In this document: in pieces, positions 1 through 9,064 of the stretch
How positions within the stretch are numbered: position 1 is the stretch's first letter
Layout: each line of letters starts with the position of its first letter
Source: Actinidia chinensis
Lineage: Eukaryota; Streptophyta; Magnoliopsida; Ericales; Actinidiaceae
Length of the DNA stretch: 23,389 bases
Direction of reading: 5' to 3'
Assembly: GCA_009663005.1 (NCBI GenBank)
Contig: VIGQ01001346.1
Location: forward strand, 1 to 23,389
The notes under the pieces: model-generated
The model's database searches: none
Told to the model about the DNA's origin: nothing
Seen by the model: only the letters and a program-made list of their open reading frames with translations
Program-made: the position numbers and the translations under genes

Positions 1-59
1 CCACAGCCGCTATAAGTTGCAGAGACTTCCCTACCCCCCCGCTCTTCATGGTAAAGTCA

Positions 60-430
60 AGTCCCCCCCACTTGGATTCCTGGATTCTGGGCAAATAATC
101 ATACTCTGTTTAGTTTGCTACATTTAACCTCTCCTGTTACTTCTATTAATTAGTCCAGGTTTGTATTGCTGATTGGATCATCCATTCCCATTCCGTATCA
201 GGGCGACGCTGCTTATCCCCTGATATTACCCGTTCATTGATGTATTTATACCCCTTTTGCCTATATCTTTTTCTTGTTAGTCATCTGTCAAAAGATCTTA
301 ATTGTGTTTGTTGTTTCTTACCATCTCGTTGCTTCTTACAGGACCTGACTCGAAGAAGATTTTTTTTGGCAGGGGGGGTATGAGGCAAGATGACTATACT
401 ACTTTGGGTATCCTTTACATCTACTGGCAT
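60..430 (+). pseudogene. copia protease active site and GAG-pre-integrase remnant
   Basis: The bases at 83-91 encode Asp-Ser-Gly, the copia aspartic protease active-site triad, preceded by Trp-Ile-Leu-like codons and followed after a one-base loss by Asn-Asn-His. Further on, 281-360 encodes KDLNC and, after changes, a CCFLPSRCFLQDL-like stretch. This matches the GAG-pre-integrase region that links protease to integrase in plant copia polyproteins. Stops and shifts occur throughout. In a live element this section would cleave the polyprotein. Only fragments can be read here, and the protein N-terminal to them is off the window. Confidence 0.7.
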
Positions 431-639
431 TGTCCCTTCTAATCTTCATGTTTTTCTCTCCACCAGGTTTAGAGTCGCCTGTTTAAGTTCTTTTTCTTTG
501 TAAGTCTCCGTTTTTTTTTTTCTTTTCGACCTTATATTTGTGGCATTCCTCGTTTAGGCATGTTAACCTTTCATATTTTATGTTGGTTTTTTTCTCCTTC
601 TTTTAGTAAAACTTGTCAAAACACTTAATTTTAATGTGT

Positions 640-1850
640 CAAAAAAATTTGTGAGTTATCTACACTAACTCGTACCTCTTATATTCCTCGTTGCCCCATT
701 GCCTTTTGACCTTATTCACTCAGAATTATGGGGCCGTCCTCCAGTTTACCGCTCTCTCTCACACGCACTGCCTATTATTACATTCATAGATGATTACACG
801 TCGTTGTACTTGGGTTTATCTTATGCGTAATAAAATCTGAGGTCTTTTCTCACTTTATTTAAGATCCATTTTTTCAAATGATCAAAACCGCAATCAAATA
901 CTGTGGCGTACCCTTCGTCATATAATGGTCGGGAGTATATCACGAATGAGTTTTGTGCTAAACTTAATAAATGTGTATACTCCAGCAACCACGTGTCCTT
1001 ACACTCCTGAGCATATAATGGGGTAGCGAGCGTAAAAAATTCGTCATATTATTCAGTGGTTTCGCGGTGTCTCTTTCATTGCGGGGTATTGGATTTTCCT
1101 AGTATTGTCCTGGCACATGGTTGTTTCTCACTGCTACCTATCTTATTAATCAGACCCTCAGTCGGTCTTACTGTACAAGGGCAAGGCTCCTCTCCATAAT
1201 CCTTCAGCCGACAGTACCCTTTTTCACTATTATTCCCTCGCGTCTGTGGGGGGGGGGTGGCACACTGTTTTGGAGGTCCCCACATCCAGTAGCCCCACCC
1301 GTACCCAATTTTCTTCTCCTGTCCGTAACGTTGTATCTCCTCGGTGTATTCCCAATGTTCCAAGGGGTTATAGGTTTATGAACCCGGCACTCTGTCACTC
1401 ATCTATGGTAATCACTCCGTTAGATGTCATTTTTTGTGGAATTGTTCCTTTTTTTTCTCTGATTCCTACTACTACTCCTTCTTCAAGAAGGTCCCTGTAA
1501 ATTTTGAGAGATTTGCGGCAGATCACCCATACCTCCTCGTCCGCTTCCCCATACTTGAGCCTTCCACTACACCGAATGCTCCCTACCGCCGATCGCTCTC
1601 AGACCCTATTCCTTGCGCTCATGCTCCCTTGCCGGTATCTTCTCTGGAGTCAGGTAAATGTCGTCTCCTTTTAGTGTCTGATCCCACCTCCTCGATATCC
1701 CCACTCGTGTGGCGTCGTTTCGGCCCCGCCTCGCTTGTTTTCTTCTTTTCAATAGTACTAAGCAATCTTATTGCATACAATATCTGTCTACCACTGTCTT
1801 TCAGCTTCCTAGAATTCTTTTCTTAGTCAAGGTTGATTCGATTTCGATTC
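640..1850 (+). pseudogene. copia integrase remnant
   Basis: A CELS-like end of the HHCC zinc-binding segment is followed by FDLIHSELWG (703-732), FIDDY (783-797), NGREYITNEF (924-953) and a broken PEH..NGVA..ERK block (about 1005-1040). These are the landmarks of the copia integrase core, which inserts element cDNA into the chromosome. In the readable frame the usual Asp before Leu-Trp-Gly is Glu (723-725), and the Asp normally just before Asn-Gly is Tyr (921-923). At least two catalytic acidic positions therefore look changed. The C-terminal part can be followed to about 1500 (RFMNPALCHSSM near 1372-1407). Beyond that, to about 1850, lies the variable linker before RT. Confidence 0.85.
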
Positions 1851-2760
1851 CTCGCTCAGTCCATGAAAACTCTCCAGAATCCTCTGTGGGTGTCCCTGCT
1901 TTGAGGCGAATGGAGGCTCTCAACCACAATCGGACTTGGATCTTGTTTGCTTGCTTTTGCCGATGGGAGCGCGCAATTGTTGGTTGTAAAGTGGGTGTTC
2001 AGTGTCAAGTATTGGCAGGATGCTCAATTGATCGATATAGATCTCTCTTGTTGGGCTAGGGGCTTTCACGCAGATTTCCTTCCAGTAGGGACTTTGGTGC
2101 TACTTTTGGCTCCAGTTTGCCAAAGTAACACCCCATTCGTCTTCCTTATTCCCTTCCCTCGCTGCAATCGTTCCTCATGGCCTGCTTCACCCAATTTGGA
2201 TGTCAAAAATGCTTTTCCTTAATGGTGACCTTACCTCTTTGAGACTATATATATGGATCCACCTTCCAGGTTTTCGGTCTCAAGGGAGTACTTCGGGAAA
2301 GTTTGTCGCCTCCAAAATCTATTTTGGCCTTAAGCAGTCGCCTCGGGCTTGGTTCCACCGTGTCAGTGACGTAGTTGTCTATGGGGTTTAAAGCAATGTC
2401 ACTACTCAGATCATACTTGCTTTATTTCGTCGCCGAATCTCATGGTAGGTGCATTCTTATCCATTTACGTTGATGATATTATGTCACGGGAGACGACGCT
2501 TTAAGGCATGTGTTCAGAGTGAAATGTGGGCTCAAGAAAGTGTTTGACCTTAAAGATCTAGGTCCTCTTCATTACTTTTTTGGTATTGAGTTGCTCAGTC
2601 GCGCCATGGTATCCCTCTCTATCTCAGCGAAGTGATTCTTCTTGATCGTCTTCAGGATACGGGCATGCTTGGATGTAGACCTGCATCTACACTACACCTA
2701 TGGTACGCGAACTTGAAGATATCATGCCGAGTCATGAGAATTATTTCATAGTCCCTCTAT
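1841..2760 (+). pseudogene. copia reverse transcriptase remnant
   Basis: In order one reads a SIPRSVHEN segment (about 1844-1870), RRMEALNHNRTW (about 1905-1940), GCKVGVQ (about 1984-2004), LDVKNAF with the first catalytic Asp (2196-2216), FLNGDLT, YFGLKQSPRAWFHR (about 2320-2360), YVDDI with the catalytic Asp pair (2466-2480) and FDLKDLGPLHYFFGIE (about 2544-2591). A further match, LDRLQDTGMLGCRPAST, lies near 2641-2692. This is the copia RVT_2 domain, which copies element RNA into DNA. One extra base near 2217 separates LDVKNAF from NGDL, and further shifts follow. The catalytic motifs survive but the frame does not. Confidence 0.92.
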
Positions 2761-3449
2761 CTTCAGCGACTTGTGGGTCGTCTCATTTACCTTGACGAAT
2801 ACAAGAACCTGATCTCACATGGTCTGGTCAGTATTGTAAGTCAGTTTATGCATTCGCCGCGTTACCTCTCATCAGATATGCTGTGTTTCACATTCTTCGA
2901 TAATACATTAGTCGTGTCCTGGGCTTCGGACTGTTTCTATAAATTCGGATCCAGTCCGGGTCTCTCATGCCTTTACAAATCTGACTTGGCGGGATCTAAG
3001 AGTGATAGACGCGCTACTTCTGGTTTTGCTGTGCCTTTCATGGTAGTCATCCATCTCATATCTTGGAAAAGTAAGGAAGCAAGCAATGTCTCTCGATCTC
3101 TTCTGCCGAAACGGATTCGTGCCATGGGCTCAGGGAACTAGCGAGATTTTGACTTCGGTCACTTCTAACCGAGTAGGTTTCTCAGTGACACATCTTACGT
3201 GTTTGTGACATAAGTCAGCTATTATGTGCTATCCATCCTCTGACTCAGTTTTGCATGGAGAACTAAGCACATTGAAAGAGTCGAATATCACTTCATTCCG
3301 GGAAAATTTCTTCAAGGAGTTTATCACTCCCCAGCCTTGTTTCATCATCTGCTCAGACTGCTGATTGTTTCACTAAGTCCATTGGACCCTCATTGCTGAA
3401 GTCATCTCCTTGTCAAGCTGGGGCTCGTCGATATATATTCGCCTCACTT
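2761..3449 (+). pseudogene. copia RNase H and polyprotein C-terminus remnant
   Basis: GRLIYL (2776-2793) and VSIVSQFMHS (about 2827-2856) mark the connection after RT. DLAGSKSDRRATSGF (2983-3027) and ISWKSKEASN (about 3057-3086) are characteristic of copia RNase H, the domain that degrades the RNA strand during reverse transcription. Near 3230-3300 one can read a QFCMEN / HIERVEYH-like block. At 3348-3380 comes AQTADCFTKS, typical of the polyprotein end just before the polypurine tract. Frames change at least three times. Its position directly before the purine tract and LTR supports the assignment. Confidence 0.88.
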
Positions 3450-3458
3450 GAGGGGAAG
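3450..3458 (+). other. polypurine tract of the copia element
   Basis: A nine-base all-purine run lies one base before a TGTTGGA LTR start. This is the expected place for the primer of plus-strand DNA synthesis in an LTR retrotransposon. Confidence 0.75.
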
Positions 3459-3459
3459 T

Positions 3460-3632
3460 TGTTGGAAATAAAAGTAATGTATGAGGTCAAATTGTCCTTT
3501 TGTCCCTAATTAGGGTCTAGTTTCTATTCTTTTGCCTATATATAGGACTCTATTATTTGGTTGGTTTTGCAAGGTGAGAATAACCATTCTCTCTTCTTAA
3601 AAACTAATACTCTTATTTCCCTCCTTAAAACA
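3460..3632 (+). repeat. 3' LTR of the copia element (3' end uncertain)
   Basis: The LTR begins TGTTGGAAATA straight after the polypurine tract. It contains a TATATATA box (3537-3544), which in the 5' copy would drive element transcription. The end proposed here is AAAACA at 3632, complementary to TGTT and giving a 173-bp LTR. Two other ends are possible: CA at 3570-3571, or TCCAACA at 3942-3948, which pairs perfectly with TGTTGGA. The 5' LTR is not in the window, so the end cannot be settled by comparison. Sequence like 3577-3632 recurs in the inverted copy near 15770-15805, which adds to the doubt. Confidence 0.55.
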
Positions 3633-4833
3633 TTCTAGGTATTAATGGTTAGATTGTTTAAAAATTTTGAAATATGCCTTTTTTAATTGATATTTATCTT
3701 TTAATAAAAAATTTTTTTTTTTGTCCTAATAATATTTATAACCCCGTATTATAATATCGCTGAAGGCCCCACCCTTATCATTAGGATATTGTATACTTTT
3801 GTAACAATTTTTTTTCTCTTCTTGTTTTCTCTTGAATTTGTGATAAGTTAATTGGATTTTGCGACTTTGTCCCTTGTCTACAAGACTGCCCTGCACTTGT
3901 GTTTGGGCGAGTGTAAATTGTTCGCCCTGGGCTCATTGAGGTCCAACATTGAGATAAAAAAATTAATTTATATATTTTTATTTTGTGATTCTTTTGTTTT
4001 TGCTTTTCCTCCGTTCAGTTAATTATAGAATTGTAGAAGTTAAACTATTTTTAACAAAAAAACACTAAAAAGTTAAAATTTAACTTTTTGGGTGTTTTTA
4101 GTAGTTTTTTTTATATTTTCTGTCCAACTTTTCCTAGGTCATTTAAGGGACAAACACAGAAAAGTAAAAAGTTGTAAATAAAAAATTAATAATAAAAAGT
4201 TGTCACTAAACATGAATAATCCAAATAAACATTCTTAGCGTCTTAATGAGAAAAACTAGGGGACTGAATCTTGCTGTCGCCAAAGGGTTTGGAACTGGGG
4301 CCCCTCTCCCCTGTCCCCACTGATGACACTCATCCTAATGTAATTTATCATGAGAGGTTTGTGTGATAAAGAAAATTTTAAAATTGTTGTTACTATGTGG
4401 TCTTTTTTAATTGTTTCGTAAATATAAAAATGAGGCAAAAAAATAAATAAGTTAATTTTTTACGAAAAAATTGAAAGTAAAAAAATATGAACAAAAAAGT
4501 AAAGAATATCAATTTTAATTAACAAAAAAATAACTTAAAATTAAGAATGATACACAATGTTTGTGGATAAGCATTGTACAATACTCAAAAGCCCAGTTTT
4601 GACTATTTTTTTTTTAAAAAAGATTTTTTTTAATTATTTTGGTTTTATTCGAGTTTTTTTTCGTCTTAATAAAAAAAGTAACTGTTTTTGATTTGGAAAC
4701 GAAAATGGTTATACCTTTTGGGTTTGTTGTGAGGAGTCTAAAAACATAAATATTTTCGTTTAATTTAAAAAAGAATTACTAAAGACAAAAAATATATTTT
4801 AACTTGACAAATTAGGTAAATTTTTTGTCTTGA
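3577..4833 (+). repeat. left copy of a long inverted repeat
   Basis: This stretch reappears, reverse-complemented and diverged, at 14892-15805. Collinear anchors are the GTTAGATTG block (about 3648-3656), TATTATAATATCGCT (3747-3761), the 16-base exact match at 3905-3920, TATTTTTAACAAAAAAA (4046-4062) and the 17-base exact match at 4777-4793. Between 4080 and 4430 this copy holds roughly 300 bases without a clear counterpart. No protein-coding remnant is visible. The copy abuts or overlaps the copia LTR. It may be a dispersed repeat of unknown class or the arm of a larger element. Confidence 0.8.
3905..3948 (+). other. paired stem-loops conserved in both copies of the inverted repeat
   Basis: Stem one pairs GGGCGA (3905-3910) with TCGCCC (3922-3927). 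Stem two is formed by TGGGCT and the imperfectly complementary AGGTCCA just downstream. The partner copy at 15456-15498 keeps both hairpins with different bases: GCGAG/CTCGC, and a perfect TGGCCT/AGGCCA. Confidence 0.6.
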
Positions 4834-4939
4834 GTGATTTGTTTCCGAAATTTAAATAATTGTTTTTATATTTTCAGATTTCTCTAGTCAAAAGAAAATA
4901 AAGTATAAATTATCACCATTTTTGTTACTATTTCTTTTC

Positions 4940-5790
4940 CCGATTTCTCGCCTATGAACAGTAAATCGTCTACTAATTTTTTTTTCCGATTTTGCCCCTA
5001 CTTTTAATTTCTTTTTCTATTTTGTCCCTATTTACATTAACTCATTAAATTAGATTCTTGGTTAATGGATTGCTTATTCTAAAAACTCGCTCGTGCATAG
5101 CATGAGTACTCTCACTAGTATACATATAAATGTAAGTATACATTAACTTAGTGACCACCAACTTTTTTTTCAATTTTGCCCCTGCTCCAATTTTTTCTTA
5201 TAAATTACAGTTTCAGTCCCTAGAGTTTATGGTAATTACAGTTTGATTCCTATAATTTTTAATTATTACAGTTTGGTCCCTAGAGTTATGATAATTATAG
5301 AATTGGGCCAAGGGGAAGGTGAAAAGGGGAGGGGGACGGAAAGGAAGAGAGCTGTAAGGGGGTGCGAGGAGGATAGAACGAGCGGCTGGCAAAAAGCTGG
5401 CAGTGAGGGAAGAGGCATCCATAGATTGGCTATTTTTCTTCTGGTCCCCAAAATTTTTAATTTTATCAATTTGATCCCCACTTCTAATTTTTACATTTTC
5501 AGTTTGGTCGTGACCTCTCACAAATTTTTGATAATTATAATAATTTTGATCCCTAGAGCTAGCCTATAATTATAGATTGATCCGCTAGGGTGCTAACAAT
5601 TAATTTTGACCCTAACATTTGTTATTTTTTAATTTGGCTTGGCTTTAAAATAAATCAATTTTTTTTTTAATTTTGCCCCAAAATAAATTTTTCTCGATTT
5701 TCATGCCCCTACGAACATAATCATCTAACCAATAATTTTTTTTCTCTATTTTGCCCCTACTTTAATTTTTTTTCTTTTTTGATTTTGCTC
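4940..5790. repeat. tandem AT-rich repeat, unit 1
   Basis: This is the first of two similar units with a spacing of roughly 840-900 bases. Shared landmarks are TTAACTCATTAAATTA (5037 and 5934), a run around CACTAGTATA, AAATTACAGTTTC (5204 and 6099) and GGCTTGGCTTT (5637 and 6473). The second half is built from many imperfect copies of a short motif, roughly AATTACAGTTTGGTCCCTAGAG, and the first half from runs of ATTTTGCCCCTAC. About 130 bases of G/A-rich DNA (5305-5435) are present only in this unit. Long frames crossing that block are accidental. No coding or terminal structure is recognised. Confidence 0.75.
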
Positions 5791-5799
5791 TACCACATG

Positions 5800-6545
5800 A
5801 ACTCATTCACTACCATTTTTTGTTTACCATTTTTTTTAATTTTGCCACTATTCACATTAACTCATTTACCTTAATTTTTTTGTCTGATTTTGCCCCTGCT
5901 TAATTTTTTTGTCCGATTTTGCCTACTCATATTAACTCATTAAATTATGTTCCTTGTTAATGAATTGCTTATTTTGAAAACTAGGCCATGCATAACACGG
6001 GTACTCCCACTAGTATATATATAAATGTGAGTGCACTGTAACTTCAATTACCATCAACTTTTTTTTTCATTTTGCCCGTGGTCCAATTTTTTTTCGATAA
6101 ATTACAGTTTCGGTCCCTAGACTTTCTGATAATTACAGTTTGGTGCCTAGAGTTTTTGGTTATTACATTTCGGTCCCTAGAGTTACTAATAATTATAGAT
6201 TGTTCCCCCTAGGATTTTGCTATATTATATTTGAGACCCTTAAATTTCAGTTTTGTCATTTTGGTCCCAAATTTTCTGATTTGTCAATCGACCTCACAAA
6301 ATCTGATTTTCGATTTTTTGCATTTAGAGTAGAGAGCCCTGACAGTCCCTTGAATTTTTGAAATAATTACAGTGTGGGTCCCTAAAATTAATTAAAATTA
6401 TCAATTGGTCCCTAAGGTTTGCTGAAAATTATATTTTTGACCTTGAAGTTCGTTTATTTCATTTGACTTTGGCTTGGCTTTACCAATTTTTTTTTAATTT
6501 TGCCCAAATTTTTTTTTTTATCGATTTTGCCCCTACTTTAATTTA
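5800..6545. repeat. tandem AT-rich repeat, unit 2
   Basis: This is the second copy of the unit before it, in the same orientation and shorter because it lacks the G/A-rich insertion. It carries the same GGTCCCTAGAG-type sub-repeats between about 6105 and 6410. It ends in the same GGCTTGGCTTT and TTTTGCCCCTACTTTAATTT sequence, at about 6473-6545, after which the base composition changes abruptly. The element class is unknown. Confidence 0.75.
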
Positions 6546-7234
6546 AGCCGCAATATTAGAAAGTACAAGAATCAGGTACAGCGAAAGCCTGAATGAACAT
6601 CCAAAAAGAGAAACAGGAAAATCAATTTTCAGAAACAACCTAAAATGGTGATTGGCATAAAAATAACAATAGGTTAGTGTAAAAAGCGAACAAGAGACTT
6701 AGAGACATGTAGGTGAGCATCTTCACAAACTGACAAGAGTCACTTGAAGATATTATGAAAATTCTTGAAAAACACATAGAAAAACAATTTGGAACACAAG
6801 GGACAACTTTGTACAAATCATGTTTCAATCAAACTCAAAGAAAGTAGTCTTTAAACTTATCAAGGAAACACAAGTTAAACATATACTTCATAGATAGAAA
6901 CTGAAAGCTAAGGATATATCTATCCCATATACAATGAAAAGAATAATATGGAGAGAATAGTCTAACACAATAAGAAAACATTCTGACCATATAAAAAATA
7001 ATTAAAGATATTTTATTCCCAAATTTTACACAACATCTTCAATGATAATAAGAGAGACGGGGACGGAGTATAAACCGGTTTTAGAAAAGTAGCAAGAACA
7101 ACCCCTCCACCAAAAATTGGGATTTTAAAACGACATTCATCAGTGATCATACTCATGAATATGTTCTAAAGCATCCATCATGCATAACTCCTAATTTTTG
7201 AAAAGAAATTATACAAGGTAATATACGATATTCT
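6546..7234. other. unassigned intergenic DNA
   Basis: The sequence is A-rich on the plus strand and shows no sub-repeats like those to its left. I find no coding domain, splice-bounded exon or clear repeat. It could be the 3' flank or a distal intron of the minus-strand gene candidate further right, but nothing in the sequence shows this. Confidence 0.4.
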
Positions 7235-7350
7235 CAAACAAACACAGGATGCCAGTATGACTTGAACTAAGATTATAACCTTATATTAATCTGCAAGAGC
7301 TCTTAATTCTTAAATCTTACATCCAACCACTAGAAGTGGTCCTATGCTAC
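7235..7350 (-). repeat. possible tRNA-derived SINE fragment
   Basis: On the minus strand TAGTGGTTGGATGT (complement of 7319-7332) resembles a Pol III A box. GTTCAAGTC (complement of 7259-7267) resembles a B box about 55 bases downstream, the usual spacing in tRNA-derived SINEs. No clear 3' tail or target-site duplication is visible, so this may be a chance match or a worn fragment. Confidence 0.35.
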
Positions 7351-7755
7351 TCATTCTTCACATTTAAGCATAATCCTAATTAAAGACGTGCTCTCAAAAG
7401 AAATAAATTTTAAGCTGTGAATAATGGTTTACCAATATGCCATGAGCTTTGGGAACGCTTTGGAATTGGAGTTTAAGTATATGTCAAGATATAGGTTAAG
7501 TTCCCATACCTTAAAAGAGAATAACAGTTAAGACTACCATTTGGGTCAATCGCCGCTTGATTTTAGAGGCACCAAGAAGATAAGATACAAACTTTAATGC
7601 TTTGTTCGATACAATAGTAATTTGACAGTGTTGAGACAGAGGCAAAAATCCTATTAGACGCGGGTCCATTAATCATTCTGGTGTTCAATCGTTTGGTCCT
7701 CACAAACAAAACAAGTGCAAAAAAATTGAACAACACCTTATATCAGATATAGAAA
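7351..7755. other. unassigned intergenic DNA
   Basis: About 400 bases of moderately AT-rich sequence with no exon, domain or repeat that I can recognise. Confidence 0.4.
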
Positions 7756-7945
7756 GGAAAATCAAGTATGACTAAAGTAACTGTAGTATTTGTATGTCTG
7801 GTAAATCGTACCTACTTACATGATAATAGAATGTGAACAAATAAACTACAGGAAAATCAAGTATGACATAAGGTACTGTAGTATTTGTATGTCTAGTAAA
7901 TCGTACCTACTTACATGATAATAGAACGTGAACAAATAAACTACT
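7756..7945. repeat. 95-bp tandem duplication
   Basis: Two head-to-tail copies, 7756-7850 and 7851-7945, both begin GGAAAATCAAGTATGAC and end AACAAATAAACTAC. They differ at only a handful of positions, so this is a recent local duplication. A shorter, more diverged echo of the ACCTACTTA...GATGATC part occurs near 8530-8560. Confidence 0.9.
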
Positions 7946-7954
7946 TAATCTACC

Positions 7955-8330
7955 ATGATGACTTTGACACCTACAAAAGAGACCCCGGTTAATGTCCCAT
8001 GACTAATCGGAGGCACTTCAAACTCAAGTTAATTATAGCCTACGAGAATATATAGATAGATAGATAATTTAACGCACGATTTCATACCATAAGGTGTAGA
8101 CCTCTATATAAGAGGGCTTTACTTAGGGCCACGATTCACGTGATCCATCCAATCAAGTCCAATGGTAGTCATTCATGCGCAAAAGTAAGAAAGTGAATAA
8201 AAGCAGTGTTCCTCGTACACATATAAAGTAATATACGTAATTAGTTAAAAAATAACAAACGCAAAACCACCATAGAGCAAGATAAATATAGAAACTTTAT
8301 ACCTACTTAATTTTAACTCTCGGAGGTGTA
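7955..8330 (-). repeat. LTR-like fragment, copy A
   Basis: On the minus strand this copy contains TTAACTTGAG followed by a GCCTCCG block and ACCGGGGTCTC with a TTTTGTAGGT end. It is matched part by part by copy B at 8540-8770. The CGGNG-rich block after AACTTGAG and the xCCCGGGTxx...GTAGGT ending resemble parts of plant LTR retrotransposon LTRs; that comparison is from memory. The palindrome at 8101-8115 contains a TATATAA box. No polypurine tract, primer site or coding region accompanies it, so it is at most a fragment. Confidence 0.4.
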
Positions 8331-8539
8331 CAACATTAATAGAGGTCTTGACCACCTCGGGCCAGGCTCCCATTTAAGTAATCCATCCAATCATATCTTA
8401 TGATTAAGCTAATCAAACCTGTCCAAAACCAAGAAGTCAACAAAGGAATTGTTTCTCTACAACAATCCTAAGTACTATAGTTAAAAGTAGTCACTACTGC
8501 AATTAGGCACCATAGGTATTTCTTGGATATGTTACCTAC
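8330..8539 (-). repeat. degenerate partial repeat of copy A and linker
   Basis: The stretch at 8340-8400, with ATCCATCCAATCA, parallels 8100-8165, showing another partial duplication of the LTR-like fragment. The remainder, to 8539, is unassigned. Confidence 0.35.
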
Positions 8540-8770
8540 TTAATGTGATGATCAAGGGACAAATAGAAGATAGTTGTCCAAAACCTACCAAAATAGAACC
8601 CGGGTTATATTTCGATGGTGAACCGCCGAGGCCAACTTGATGCTCAAGTTAGCGATAGCCCTCAAGAATATATATATATAAAAATTTAATGTATTGTTCC
8701 ATACCTTATTATGCATGAGGGACCACCCCTAAGCTAGTCATATTTTGCGCTATAGAAAAAAATCTATCAT
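8540..8770 (-). repeat. LTR-like fragment, copy B
   Basis: The minus strand reads CTAACTTGAGCATC, then GGCCTCGGCGG and ACCCGGGTTCTATTTTGG, followed by TAGGTTTTGGACA. It is a diverged copy of 7955-8175 in the same orientation. A TA microsatellite (about 8670-8680) corresponds to the GATA run near 8056-8067 in copy A. No coding sequence is present. Confidence 0.4.
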
Positions 8771-8989
8771 TAATTTGTAAGTTTATTCTTGTTGTTAGTT
8801 AGAGTTTCCGCTTTATATATTTGACACCCATTGCTCCATTTGGAGGGCAGTACCCCTACTCGGGCAAAATCACCAAAATTTTGGGTGAAGGAAAAACTGG
8901 CAGTTAATTGTTCGGATTGGTCTCAGGAAGACAATTATCTGGAGCAAATTGTTAACTTTCAGGTTTATCTAACATGATTAAGGACATAC
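8771..8989. other. unassigned DNA next to the terminal exon candidate
   Basis: No open frame or repeat is recognised. On the minus strand a TATATAAAG box occurs near 8812-8820. It could belong to an old element or be chance. Confidence 0.3.
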
Positions 8990-9064
8990 CAGAGATAACA
9001 TGGCAAGAATGATTCGGTTGGATGCTTTCCTTCTTTCTCCAGCCCCGAACACAACACTACTACC
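8990..9064 (-). CDS. candidate internal exon, unknown protein (exon c)
   Basis: On the minus strand the exon follows a TTGCAG acceptor and ends CTCTG before a GTATGT donor. It is 75 bases, exactly 25 codons, without stops, and would encode GSSVVFGAGE, RRKASNRIIL, AMLSL. A basic patch is followed by a hydrophobic end. Its start and end phases are both zero and match the exon candidate at 9592-9723. I do not recognise the protein family. No convincing next exon is visible at lower coordinates, where repeats begin, so the gene may be truncated or continue after a long intron. An upstream 42-base GT-AG interval (9065-9106) is too short for a normal plant intron. Confidence 0.35.

Larger units (their letters stand above)
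1..3632 (+). mobile_element. Ty1/copia LTR retrotransposon, 5'-truncated by the window, decayed
   Basis: The segment follows the copia pol order of protease, GAG-pre-integrase, integrase, reverse transcriptase, RNase H, polypurine tract and 3' LTR. That order, with integrase before RT, separates copia from gypsy elements. Recognisable blocks are FDLIHSELWG (703-732), NGREYITNEF (924-953), LDVKNAF (2196-2216), GLKQSPRAWF (about 2327-2356), YVDDI (2466-2480), KDLGPLHYFFGIE (about 2553-2591) and AGSKSDRRATSGF (about 2989-3027). They sit in different frames, separated by many single-base indels and stops. No open stretch over about 130 codons remains, so the copy cannot make a working polyprotein. 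No large internal deletion is apparent. Gag and the 5' LTR must lie left of position 1. The copia assignment is secure; I cannot name the lineage. Confidence 0.95.

Noticed and set aside
1076..3141. Several open frames of 60-130 codons in the first 3.1 kb
   Set aside because: They are short open pieces of a frameshifted copia polyprotein or shadows on the other strand. None starts with a real gene start, and domain motifs jump between frames.
3942..3948. TCCAACA as the certain end of the copia LTR
   Set aside because: It pairs perfectly with TGTTGGA, but homology to the right inverted copy runs straight through it, so it does not mark a boundary. It is kept only as an alternative.
5213..5569. 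Overlapping open frames on both strands in the first 850-bp tandem unit
   Set aside because: They exist only because a G/A-rich insertion lacks stops. They are absent from unit 2 and have no recognisable domain.
7756..7945. CRISPR-like repeat
   Set aside because: Only two contiguous 95-bp copies without spacers, in plant nuclear DNA; this is a tandem duplication.
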